A stretch of 64,000 nucleotides of DNA from Clostridium puniceum (GTDB lineage: Bacteria; Bacillota; Clostridia; Clostridiales; Clostridiaceae). Each line of letters opens with the position of its first letter. Position 1 is the stretch's first letter. Under the pieces are notes generated by a model. It searched no databases. It was not told the DNA's origin and saw only the letters and a list, made by a program, of their open reading frames with translations. Made by a program: the position numbers and the translations under genes. The stretch lies in NCBI RefSeq assembly GCF_002006345.1, contig NZ_LZZM01000099.1:62001-126000 (forward strand), in the 5' to 3' direction. Below are positions 1-7,407 of this stretch, piece after piece.

Positions 1-339
1 GTAGAGGCTTTGCACAAAATTTTAGCATTAAATGAACCTCTATGTTCTGCAAATAGTGAAATGCTTGAAAAGTTAATTCCGTTTAATAATATTGATATTA
101 AAACAAATTCAAAGGTAAAAACATATAAAGATGGATGTTTAGAAATAGAAACAGAAAATGGAACAGAAAAGCTTCAATGTGATTCAGTAATACTTTCTGT
201 AGGATATAAAGAAGAAGATTCTTTATATAAAGAATTAGAATTTGAAATTCCAGAAATTCATCTTTTAGGGGATGCACGTAAAGTATCTAATATTATGTAT
301 GCCATTTGGGATGCTTATGAAATAGCAAATCATATATAG
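1..339 (+). CDS. C-terminal part of FAD/NAD(P)-dependent oxidoreductase (2-enoate reductase-like), 5' end outside window
   Basis: The frame is open from the first base and ends at a TAG at 337-339, so this is the tail of a longer gene. The visible 112 residues look like the last part of a two-dinucleotide-binding flavoprotein: a strand-rich segment on recording an internal parameter ('LECDSVILSVGY'-type segment, here QCDSVILSVGYKEED) followed by a 'HLLGDARKVSNIMYAIWDAY' C-terminal FAD-contacting segment. The GDA motif plus the I-W-x-A-Y ending is typical of the 2-enoate reductase / trimethylamine-dehydrogenase-like old yellow enzyme fusion family. The N-terminal FMN barrel and 4Fe-4S site would lie upstream of the window. 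The exact substrate cannot be told from this piece. The next gene starts 90 bp downstream. Confidence 0.7.
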   Translation, partial: VEALHKILALNEPLCSANSEMLEKLIPFNNIDIKTNSKVKTYKDGCLEIETENGTEKLQCDSVILSVGYKEEDSLYKELEFEIPEIHLLGDARKVSNIMYAIWDAYEIANHI

Positions 340-428
340 CTATTAATAATAAAGTGTCATGTATATTTTATGGATGGCACTTTGCCAGTAATTTAGATGA
401 AGCGTATATGAAGGGAGAAAATTAATTT

Positions 429-1298
429 ATGAGTGATAAAGAAAATAGTTTGGAAATTGTAAACAACATGAGAAAAGGAAGCCTTGCTAGAGCAAAAGCT
501 TCAAAGATTTTAGGAGAAGAAATTTTTATTCCAACTAGAGAGGGAAAAACACGTTGTTTGGTTTATAAATCTAAAAATGAGAAAGTAATGTCACCTATAT
601 TTTTCGATGTTCATGGTGGCGGATTTGTAGCGGGCTTACCAGAGGATGATGATAGGTTTTGTGATAAGGTTAGAAATGAATTAGATATTACTGCTATTTC
701 AATTGACTACAGACTTGCACCTGAATATAAGTGTCCAACAGATAAAAATGATGTTTATGATGTTATAAAGTACTTAAATTTACATAGTGATGAATTTGGA
801 GTTGATCCGAGTAATATGGCAATTGGAGGTCATAGTGCTGGTGCTAATATTTCAACAGTAGTGTGTATGATGGCAAAGGAAAAAAAAGAATTCTCATTTA
901 AATGCCAAATATTAGATTATCCACCTCTTGATTTGTCAACACCAGCAACAGAAAAATTCTATATAGAAGGGGCAATACCACCTGAAATAGCTTTAATATT
1001 TGATGAGTGTTATAGGAAAGAAGAGAATGCTAAAAAACCATATTGTTCTCCAATATTTGCAATAGAAGAGGAACTTAAGAATCTCCCACCAGCAGTAGTT
1101 ATAACTTGCGAAATAGATTCTCTTAGAAACGAAGGAGAATATTATGCACAGAAGCTTGTAAAATCAGGAGTTGAAACAAATGCAAAGAGATTTTATGGAG
1201 TAAGACATGGCTTTACAATTTCAGATTTTGATTTACCTGAAAGTAAAGAAGCACATAAGATGATGATTGATGGAATAAGAAAATATCTATCTAATTAG
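429..1298 (+). CDS. Alpha/beta hydrolase, HSL/acetyl-esterase family
   Basis: A 289-residue protein of the hormone-sensitive-lipase type. The oxyanion-hole motif HGGGF is at about residues 61-65, the nucleophile elbow GGHSAGAN at about 137-144 (catalytic Ser), the acidic residue probably in the CEID segment (~230), and the catalytic His in 'VRHGF' near residue 259. No signal peptide, so it is cytoplasmic. The start ATG at 429 has an upstream AAGGGAGAAAATTA ribosome site. It hydrolyses short-chain esters; the natural substrate is unknown. It follows the oxidoreductase tail by 90 bp in the same direction and may be co-transcribed with it. A strong terminator at about 1485-1536 lies downstream. 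Confidence 0.85.
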   Translation: MSDKENSLEIVNNMRKGSLARAKASKILGEEIFIPTREGKTRCLVYKSKNEKVMSPIFFDVHGGGFVAGLPEDDDRFCDKVRNELDITAISIDYRLAPEYKCPTDKNDVYDVIKYLNLHSDEFGVDPSNMAIGGHSAGANISTVVCMMAKEKKEFSFKCQILDYPPLDLSTPATEKFYIEGAIPPEIALIFDECYRKEENAKKPYCSPIFAIEEELKNLPPAVVITCEIDSLRNEGEYYAQKLVKSGVETNAKRFYGVRHGFTISDFDLPESKEAHKMMIDGIRKYLSN

Positions 1299-1320
1299 TT
1301 TTAGAAAATTTTTAATTTTA

Positions 1321-1398
1321 GAAGTTTCATCATCATCAGAAGTGTTAAATAATATGATGCAAGAAATGATTGTACATGTTAGAAAACTCAAAATATAG
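1321..1398 (+). pseudogene. Remnant of a methyl-accepting chemotaxis protein C-terminus
   Basis: A 25-codon open stretch without a start translates to a sequence ending SSEVLNNMMQEMIVHVRKLKI and then a stop. That composition and ending match the extreme C-terminus of clostridial chemoreceptors (a final helix 'MxxxMxxHVxKFKI'). Nothing upstream in frame continues the gene, because the hydrolase ends at 1298. Called as a remnant on sequence resemblance only. Confidence 0.35.
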
Positions 1399-1484
1399 TT
1401 AAATTTCAAGATGGATAAAGATCTGAGACTATCGAATTATTAAAAAGATTTATTAATAAAAACATTGAAACTTTGATTTGATTG

Positions 1485-1536
1485 GCTATTTAAAAATAGA
1501 AATAAATTTTCTATTTTTAAATAGCTTATTTTTTAT
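1485..1536 (+). terminator. Intrinsic terminator downstream of the esterase
   Basis: An 18-bp perfect stem (GCTATTTAAAAATAGAAA with its complement at 1508-1525) with a 5-nt loop is followed by TTATTTTTT. The rest of 1299-1823 holds only the chemoreceptor remnant and AT-rich sequence that must contain the promoter for the next gene. Confidence 0.85.
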
Positions 1537-1823
1537 ATGATTGAATCACAATATGATTAGATAATAATATTATGAATTCCTTTAAAATTCATAATGTATG
1601 ATTTTTAAAGAAATGATATGTATATAAAGAAATGAATGAAAAATTAATCTGGACATATTTAACAATGAGACTTTTTATTGAATTTTATGACATAGTTTGT
1701 TAGAATGCGTATATACACATAAGTAAATCTTAAGTATATAAAAGGTATATGTTTTAATATAGAATTAAGCATCTGAAAATAAAATTCTATGTATAATTAT
1801 ATAAAATTTTAGGGGGAAATTAA

Positions 1824-2954
1824 TTGGTTGATTTTGATTTAGAAATAAAAAATGCACGTTCGATTAATATAAAGGAAATAGAATTGAGCCAATATATAAT
1901 TGATGATAATATTAAGAAATCTATTATTTTATATAATACAGCAATAGGAGAAGTGAAGAAAGGCAATTTCGATTTAGTAATAAATGATTTAAAAAAAGCT
2001 TTATCCTATAATGAAGGTTTTACAGAAGCTATTAAACTTATGGGGTTATGCTATGTTAATATGAAAGAATATAAAAAAGCAGAAAAAACTTTTAAAAAAC
2101 TTAATAAAGATATAATGTACAATGAATTAGCAAATGAATATATGCAAAGTTTATCAATTAAAAAATCTATGGATGAATGTATAACGGTTACAGAAATTGT
2201 TAAAAATGTTTCTAATAATAAAAAGAAACAATATAATTTAGCCATATATTCAAAAAGAAATATTGTTATAAGTTTAGTAATTTTTATGGTTGTTATAGCT
2301 GGAGTCAGCATAAACTATTTTTATCAAGAAACTATTCAAGGAGTTTTCACAAAATTTAATACAAGCATTCAAGGGGAGCAAAAAAATAATAAAATGCATG
2401 ATTCTAATGAAGAAACATATATAAATTCAGATGAAGATGAGGTTTTGATGCAGGAAAATACTGTATCAAATGGAGAATATAAAAATATGCAAAATAATTT
2501 AGCGGATACTAAATTGGACTCAGACAATTATAAAAATAATATTGTAAGTATGTTAAAGGATGCTGAAGAATTTTTGAATAATGGAAATTATGAGAAAGCT
2601 GCTAGCATTTTAATAAGTATGAAAAGTAATAGCTTTGATGACGAAACAAAAATGAAATTTGATAAGTTGTGGCAAAGTTTAAAACCAAATTCACTATGGA
2701 TTATATACAATGATGGTAATAAGCTGTACAAGCAAAAAAAGTATTTAGAAGCACTTCCTAAATTAATAATAGCTTCAGAGATTGATCCTAAATTAGATCT
2801 TATGCCATGGATTACTTTTCAAATAGGGATGTGCTATAAAGAAACAAATGATAATGATAATGCTCTTATATATTTCAATAAAGTAAAAGATAATTATCCC
2901 AAGTCCCAATATGCCTCAAATGCTCGAATGATGATAAGTCAAATTGGTAATTAG
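1824..2954 (+). CDS. Membrane-anchored tetratricopeptide-repeat protein
   Basis: A 376-residue protein with an N-terminal TPR block (about residues 34-95; 'NEGFTEAIKLMGLCYVNMKE' is a typical repeat), one transmembrane helix at about 147-167 (RNIVISLVIFMVVIAGVSIN), an acidic, low-complexity linker (about 180-235), and a C-terminal TPR pair (about 240-372) like YfgM/BamD-type repeats. The layout suggests N-terminal TPRs inside the cell and C-terminal TPRs outside. The start is a TTG with AGGGGG at 1811-1816, seven bases upstream. Function is unknown; it is probably a scaffold for an envelope complex. It stands alone between the terminator at 1485 and that at 3041. Confidence 0.75.
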   Translation: MVDFDLEIKNARSINIKEIELSQYIIDDNIKKSIILYNTAIGEVKKGNFDLVINDLKKALSYNEGFTEAIKLMGLCYVNMKEYKKAEKTFKKLNKDIMYNELANEYMQSLSIKKSMDECITVTEIVKNVSNNKKKQYNLAIYSKRNIVISLVIFMVVIAGVSINYFYQETIQGVFTKFNTSIQGEQKNNKMHDSNEETYINSDEDEVLMQENTVSNGEYKNMQNNLADTKLDSDNYKNNIVSMLKDAEEFLNNGNYEKAASILISMKSNSFDDETKMKFDKLWQSLKPNSLWIIYNDGNKLYKQKKYLEALPKLIIASEIDPKLDLMPWITFQIGMCYKETNDNDNALIYFNKVKDNYPKSQYASNARMMISQIGN

Positions 2955-2964
2955 AATTATTATT

Positions 2965-3054
2965 CAACTGCTAAAGTAAACAGACTTTTTACATAAGCTA
3001 CTTATTGTTTATGGAATTAAATGGGAAAGAGATACTGCAAAAGGTATTATGTAA
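2965..3054 (+). pseudogene. Remnant of a NifK-like gene (tail copy related to the NifK-like gene at 34010)
   Basis: Read in frame from 2965 this gives QLLK-stop-TDFLHKLLIVYGIK then WERDTAKGIM and a stop. It matches the segment of the NifK-like protein encoded at 34010-35386 that reads QLLKQTDFGHKPPIIFGTTW-ERDTAKEL. The DNA also aligns base for base over roughly 85 nt without gaps, with most positions identical. The glutamine codon CAA has become TAA. The remnant sits just after the TPR gene and runs into a terminator, as does the intact gene. It shows that a further nitrogenase-like copy once existed at the left edge of the island. Confidence 0.7.
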
Positions 3055-3093
3055 AAATAATCAAAACATTATTTTTACATAATACCTTTTTTA
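3041..3093 (+). terminator. Intrinsic terminator
   Basis: A perfect 21-bp stem (AAGGTATTATGTAAAAATAAT at 3041-3061, complement at 3068-3088) is followed by TTTTTT. It overlaps the end of the NifK-like remnant and will end transcription of the TPR gene. Confidence 0.85.
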
Positions 3094-3287
3094 TATTAAA
3101 ATGTTTAAACTGCTAAATAAAAGTTAATGTATATAAATTAAGAGGTTTTAATAAGTTTAACTATTAATTAGCATAAAATGAAATAAGTTATAGTATTGTT
3201 ATATATTATATTCATATAACATTAAAGAATAAATTTTCATCTTTATGTAAACGATATCTATAAAAGAAACACTTGGAGGGATGCATA

Positions 3288-3621
3288 ATGAGTAAATTTT
3301 TAAAAATCAGAAAGAAAAAAACATTAAAAAATATAACTGATAACAAAAAAAACAATATTTGAAGGCATGGATAAAATAGAGAATCAATTAAAAGAAATGG
3401 TTTTATCAATTGATGAAATAGTTAGTTCTACAGATAAGACTAAAATATCAATGGAAAATATTTCTTCTATTTCAGAAGAAACAGCTACAACAACAGAACA
3501 GGTATCAGATGCAACACAAGAACAAATTCAAGGAATTCAAAAGGTATCTGAATTTGCTCAAGAATTAAATGACGTGGTTGAAAATTTAAATGGTGCAATA
3601 TCTCAATTTAAAGTTAATTAA
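3288..3621 (+). pseudogene. Methyl-accepting chemotaxis protein, internally deleted remnant
   Basis: A good ribosome site (GGAGGG) precedes an ATG at 3288 that opens MSKFLKIRKKKTLKNITDN, which resembles chemoreceptor N-termini, and stops at about 3362. In another frame from 3367 the sequence resumes with MDKIENQLKEMVLSIDEIVSS and then SSISEETATTTEQVSDATQE, ending in LNGAISQFKVN. This second piece is the last part of the cytoplasmic signalling helix and C-terminus. The transmembrane, sensor, HAMP and hairpin-tip regions are missing, so this is an internal deletion plus frameshift. The 3' piece alone could still be translated but would not signal. Confidence 0.65.
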
Positions 3622-3689
3622 GTTATGTAAAATAATAGATTAAAGATATGCATATATTTTCTGTAAGCAAAGCAGGTTGGTCAATTATT

Positions 3690-3760
3690 TCTGAATATAC
3701 TCAATATAATATAATGGAAGCATGTGGTTAATAAAAACTGCATGCTTTTTACGTATACTA
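3690..3760 (+). other. Intergenic region before the first ABC operon; weak hairpin and short gene scrap
   Basis: Between the chemoreceptor remnant and the promoter at 3839 I see a short open stretch ending at a TAA near 3731 (reading ..GWSIISEYTQYNIMEACG) that I cannot assign, and an inverted repeat AAGCATG/CATGCTT followed by TTTT near 3717-3751 that could act as a weak terminator. Confidence 0.3.
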
Positions 3761-3838
3761 GGAAATTATAGGATTTTTAAGTAGGAAAGGTTTATAAAAC
3801 AAAAAAATAAAAATTAAGAAACAATATTAAATTAGAAA

Positions 3839-3867
3839 TTGACAAGAAAATAAAATAATGATATTAT
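3839..3867 (+). promoter_or_regulatory. Sigma-A-type promoter for the first ABC/nitrogenase-like operon
   Basis: TTGACA at 3839-3844, a 17-base spacer, and TATTAT at 3862-3867. Transcription would start near 3874 and run straight into attenuator 1. Consensus-like boxes and exact spacing make this a confident call. Confidence 0.8.
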
Positions 3868-3873
3868 CTTTAT

Positions 3874-3965
3874 AAATCCTATACGAATACTTTGAATTAT
3901 TGCTGACTAGAAAACTAGAGGCGTTAAATAAAATTACTAAAATTTTATTTAACGCCTTTTTTATT
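3874..3965 (+). promoter_or_regulatory. Leader with CTGACTAG hairpin and terminator (attenuator 1)
   Basis: The leader contains CTGACTAGAAAACTAGAGG at 3903-3921, a tiny hairpin with an AAAA loop. Its last bases already belong to an intrinsic terminator: GGCGTTAAATAAAATT (3920-3935) pairs with its complement ending in AACGCC (to about 3956) and is followed by TTTTTTATTT. The same arrangement recurs at 13208, 23006, 27434 and 32295. I infer conditional termination ahead of the transporter gene at 4019. The ligand or protein that acts on it is unknown to me. Confidence 0.7.
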
Positions 3966-4018
3966 TCATTAATACCTAGTATTTATATAAGATTGCAAGA
4001 ATAAAGGGGGACTATACA

Positions 4019-4846
4019 ATGAAAAAATTAAAATTTATTAACGCTATTGTAGGAATATTAATGTCAACAACAGTCTTAATAGGATGTGCAGGTAATGCCA
4101 CTGAAAAAGGAGCGGATAATAAATCAGGAACTGAAGCGAAAACTATAGTAATAGGAACGGGAAATGCTTTTAAGCCATATTGCTATTTAGATGAAAGTGG
4201 CAATCTTTCTGGTTATGAAATCGAAGTGCTAAAGGAGATTAATAAAAAACTTCCACAATATACATTTGAATTCAATCAACTTGAATTCAAAAATATATTA
4301 TTAAGCTTAGAATCAAATAAAGTAGATGTAGGGGCACATCAATTTGAAAAAAATCCAGAACGTGAATCTAAATATTTATTTGGAACTGAAAGTTATACTA
4401 ATTTTATTTTAAGAATTACTGTTGGGAAAGATAGAAAAGATATAAATTCAATTAAGGATTTAGAAGGCAAAAAGGTACAAACAAGTGCAGGAAGTAATGA
4501 TGCTTATATTTTAGAACAATATAACAAAGAACATAATAATGCTATAAACCTTGTTTATACATCATCATCTGATGCAGCTACTACTATCAAAAATATTGAA
4601 GATGGAAGAATAGATGCTTTTGTGTCAATTAAAAGAATTGTTGACTCATATAATCAAACTTATGGAGATAAATTAAAAACTGTTGGTGATCCTATAGCGA
4701 CATCAAATACTTACTATGTTTTTAGAAAAGATGATATAAATCTGCAACGTGAATTTGATAAAGCATTAAAAGAATTAAAAGATGATGGAACATTGGCTAA
4801 AATTTCAATAAAAATTTTAGGTGGGGATTACACAACTAATGAATAA
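4019..4846 (+). CDS. Amino-acid ABC transporter substrate-binding lipoprotein (SBP family 3, cystine/polar amino acid type)
   Basis: 275 residues with a lipoprotein signal peptide: a basic start, a hydrophobic core and the lipobox VLIGC with the lipidated Cys at residue 23. The mature part is a bacterial SBP_3 domain: 'FKPYCYLDESGNLSGYEIEV' is the family entry motif, followed by 'LESNKVDVGAHQF' and 'GKKVQTSAGSND'. It captures the substrate outside the membrane for the permeases at 5007 and 5710 and the ATPase at 6598. Family members bind cystine, glutamine or other polar amino acids. The sulfur-related neighbours favour a cystine-like or S-alkylated cysteine ligand (inference). ATG start with GGGGG upstream. 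Controlled by attenuator 1. Confidence 0.85.
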   Translation: MKKLKFINAIVGILMSTTVLIGCAGNATEKGADNKSGTEAKTIVIGTGNAFKPYCYLDESGNLSGYEIEVLKEINKKLPQYTFEFNQLEFKNILLSLESNKVDVGAHQFEKNPERESKYLFGTESYTNFILRITVGKDRKDINSIKDLEGKKVQTSAGSNDAYILEQYNKEHNNAINLVYTSSSDAATTIKNIEDGRIDAFVSIKRIVDSYNQTYGDKLKTVGDPIATSNTYYVFRKDDINLQREFDKALKELKDDGTLAKISIKILGGDYTTNE

Positions 4847-5006
4847 TTATAAGTAATAAATTTGATGAAAGTCATTTTTAGTGAAAGTTAACCTAAAAGA
4901 TATTTTATATAGATATGATTGTTACTATAGAATACATATATATAATCGTCATATCAGAATTAAGTTTATTAGTGGATTTCTATCATTACTATAAAGGAGA
5001 GATAAA

Positions 5007-5693
5007 ATGGGAAATTACCTTGATGTTAATCTAATATTTCAATATTTACCGCAATTGTTATCTCGCCTTCACATTACATTATTGATTGTGCTAAGTGCAA
5101 CTGTTATTGGATTAGTTTTGGGCGTTATATTAGCTTTATTTCGTGTATATAAAGTACCATTGTTAAATCAACTTTCTATTGTTTATATATCATTTATGCG
5201 TGGGACACCAATACTTGTGCAAATGTTTATAGTATTCTATGGACTGCCAATATTATTAATGAAAATAGGGATAAACATAAATAGATGGGATAAATTATAC
5301 TTTGTTATAATTACCTATGGACTTAATGCAGCAGCCTTTAAAGCAGAAATGATGAGAGCAGCAATAGCAAATATTCCAGTAGGACAAGTTGAGGCTGCAT
5401 ATTCAGTTGGGATGACAAAATTGCAAGCTTTTTCAAGAATAATCGCACCCCAATCAATTATTATAATATTGCCAACACTTGGAATTACTTTAGTGGGACT
5501 TCTTCAAGATACATCATTGGCATTTACACTTGGAATAATAGATGTAATGGGAAAGGTTAATGCTATAGCAGCCAATACATATCGTTCTTTAGAAGGGTAT
5601 GTTTCAGCAGCAATTATTTTCTTTATATTATCTATTTTACTAGAACAGCTTTTTTCGAGAATAGAGAAAAAATTGCATGTAAAAAAAATATAG
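5007..5693 (+). CDS. Amino-acid ABC transporter permease (first of pair)
   Basis: 228 residues of the HisM/GlnP type with about five transmembrane helices (first at ~17-42). The ABC-contacting EAA loop reads 'GQVEAAYSVGMTKLQAFSRI' near residues 127-146. Together with the second permease downstream it forms a heterodimeric channel. AAGGAGAG lies nine bases before the ATG. It lies 160 bp after the binding-protein gene; that gap shows no clear terminator. The following gene starts within a few bases of its stop. Confidence 0.88.
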   Translation: MGNYLDVNLIFQYLPQLLSRLHITLLIVLSATVIGLVLGVILALFRVYKVPLLNQLSIVYISFMRGTPILVQMFIVFYGLPILLMKIGININRWDKLYFVIITYGLNAAAFKAEMMRAAIANIPVGQVEAAYSVGMTKLQAFSRIIAPQSIIIILPTLGITLVGLLQDTSLAFTLGIIDVMGKVNAIAANTYRSLEGYVSAAIIFFILSILLEQLFSRIEKKLHVKKI

Positions 5694-5709
5694 TGTGGCA
5701 GGTGAAGAT

Positions 5710-6420
5710 ATGAGTTTTGATATAAGCTTTATGATTACAGCTTTAAAGGAAGCGCTAAAATATATACCTATTACTTTGGAACTCGCTGCCATACCTCTTA
5801 TTATAGGCAGTATTTTAGGGACATTGATAGCAGTAATAAGAATATATGAAGTTAAAGTTTTGAGTAAGTTAGTACAGATTTTTGTTGTTATTATTAGGGG
5901 AATTCCTCTTGTGTTAATACTTTATATAGTTTATTTTGAAGTAACCAAAGAGTTTGATACCTTTGCAGATAAATTTAATTGGACTATTCACTCTAAAGAT
6001 ATAAATGTTATTTATATAGCAATTGTAGCAATATCAATTTCTGCTATTGCTAATATATCAGAAACAATAAGGGCAGGTTTAATTTCAGTAGGCAAAGGAC
6101 AGTTTGAAGCATCATATTCTGTAGGACTTACAAGAAGACAAACATTAAGAAGAATTATAATTCCACAAGCATTACCAGTAATTGTTCCATCATTATGTAG
6201 TAATTTTATAGGGCTTATTAAAGGCTCTTCTATAGCTTATTTAGTAGCTATAGTAGACATAATGAATGGAGCTTTAATAACGGCGACTGCAAATTATAAG
6301 TTTTTAGAAGCGTATATAGCAGCAGCGATTGTATATTGGATATTATGTGCTTGTATAGAAAAAGGCTCCTTTATTATAGAAAAATATTTGAGATTATATA
6401 CAAGAGGTGAATGTGTATGA
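5710..6420 (+). CDS. Amino-acid ABC transporter permease (second of pair)
   Basis: A second HisM/GlnP-type permease of 236 residues, with the EAA loop 'GQFEASYSVGLTRRQTLRRI' about residues 133-152. I place the start at ATG 5710, preceded by AGGTGA; a GTG at 5695, five codons upstream, is possible. Two distinct permease genes in a row mean the transporter is probably a heterodimer, unlike the single-permease system at 19993. Its 3' end overlaps the truncated gene at 6411. Confidence 0.85.
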   Translation: MSFDISFMITALKEALKYIPITLELAAIPLIIGSILGTLIAVIRIYEVKVLSKLVQIFVVIIRGIPLVLILYIVYFEVTKEFDTFADKFNWTIHSKDINVIYIAIVAISISAIANISETIRAGLISVGKGQFEASYSVGLTRRQTLRRIIIPQALPVIVPSLCSNFIGLIKGSSIAYLVAIVDIMNGALITATANYKFLEAYIAAAIVYWILCACIEKGSFIIEKYLRLYTRGECV

Positions 6421-6593
6421 AAAGAATAAATATAATAGAATTTCTTAAAATTTATTTATTAACACTAATCTTAATAGGTATGGCGTTTATATGCTCAAAT
6501 AGTACAACTGTTGTAGATAGGGAAAATAGAGTTACTGTTAAAACAGGAACTGATTTTGAACCATATTACTATTTAGAGGGAGAAAGGAGTTGA
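6411..6593 (+). pseudogene. Truncated substrate-binding protein N-terminus inside the ABC operon
   Basis: 60 codons, starting ATG at 6411 or 6417 and overlapping the end of the permease gene. It encodes a hydrophobic leader (YLLTLILIGMAFICSNS) and then '[20 protein letters not shown]' before stopping. '[13 protein letters not shown]' is the opening strand of an SBP_3 domain, so this is the first quarter of a second binding protein with the rest deleted. The ribosome site of the ATPase gene lies inside its last codons, so its translation may still be coupled to the ATPase. Confidence 0.7.
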
Positions 6594-6597
6594 AATT

Positions 6598-7350
6598 TTG
6601 ATTGAAATAAAGGGAGTCCATAAGAAGTTTGGTAAAAATGAAGTTTTAAAGGGTGTTGATATTAAAGTTAATAAAGGCGAAGTAGTTGTAATATTAGGTC
6701 CAAGTGGATCAGGAAAGACTACCTTATTAAGGTGTATAAATTTTCTTGAAAAAGCAGATGAAGGTCAGCTAGTAGTAGGCAGAAAAATTGTTCATTTCAA
6801 AAGTGCAAATAAAAAAGATATATTAGAAATTAGAAGACAGACAGCTATGGTTTTTCAATGCTACAACCTTTTTAGCAATAAAACAGCACTTGAAAATGTA
6901 ATGGAAGGCTTAATTATTGCGAGGAATATACCAAAAAGAGAAGCAGAAGAAATAAGTAAAAAGACACTAGATAAGGTTGGATTAAGTGATAAATACAATT
7001 TTTATCCATCTCAGCTTTCAGGAGGGCAACAACAGAGGGTTGGAATAGCACGTGCGGTTGCTCTTAATCCAGAAGTAATTTTATTTGATGAGCCAACCTC
7101 TGCTCTTGATCCTGAGCTTGTAGGAGAAGTACTTTCTGTAATGAAAACTGTAGCGAAAGAAGGGATTACTATGATTGTAGTTACTCATGAAATGTCTTTT
7201 GCATCAGATATAGCCAGCAGGGTGATTTTTATGGATGGAGGAGTTGTAGTAGAGGAAGGTTCTCCAGAGGATATATTTTCCAATCCCAAGGGAGATCGAA
7301 CTAAGCAATTTTTAAAGAGAATACTTCCAGAATGGAATTACACAATTTAG
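6598..7350 (+). CDS. Amino-acid ABC transporter ATP-binding protein (GlnQ/TcyN family)
   Basis: 250 residues with the full set of ABC motifs: Walker A GPSGSGKT (~34-41), Q-loop 'MVFQCYNLF', signature LSGGQQQR (~140-147), Walker [13 protein letters not shown] (~159-170), H-loop 'VVTHEMSFA'. It energises the two permeases upstream. Start is a TTG with AAAGGAG at 6583-6589. It is followed after 57 bp by the first nitrogenase-like gene in the same direction, linking import of the substrate with the nitrogenase-like enzymes. Confidence 0.9.
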   Translation: MIEIKGVHKKFGKNEVLKGVDIKVNKGEVVVILGPSGSGKTTLLRCINFLEKADEGQLVVGRKIVHFKSANKKDILEIRRQTAMVFQCYNLFSNKTALENVMEGLIIARNIPKREAEEISKKTLDKVGLSDKYNFYPSQLSGGQQQRVGIARAVALNPEVILFDEPTSALDPELVGEVLSVMKTVAKEGITMIVVTHEMSFASDIASRVIFMDGGVVVEEGSPEDIFSNPKGDRTKQFLKRILPEWNYTI

Positions 7351-7407
7351 TCATATTCAAAAAAATAACAACTCATCATGAATATGTATTAGTTTAGGAG
7401 TGATAAA

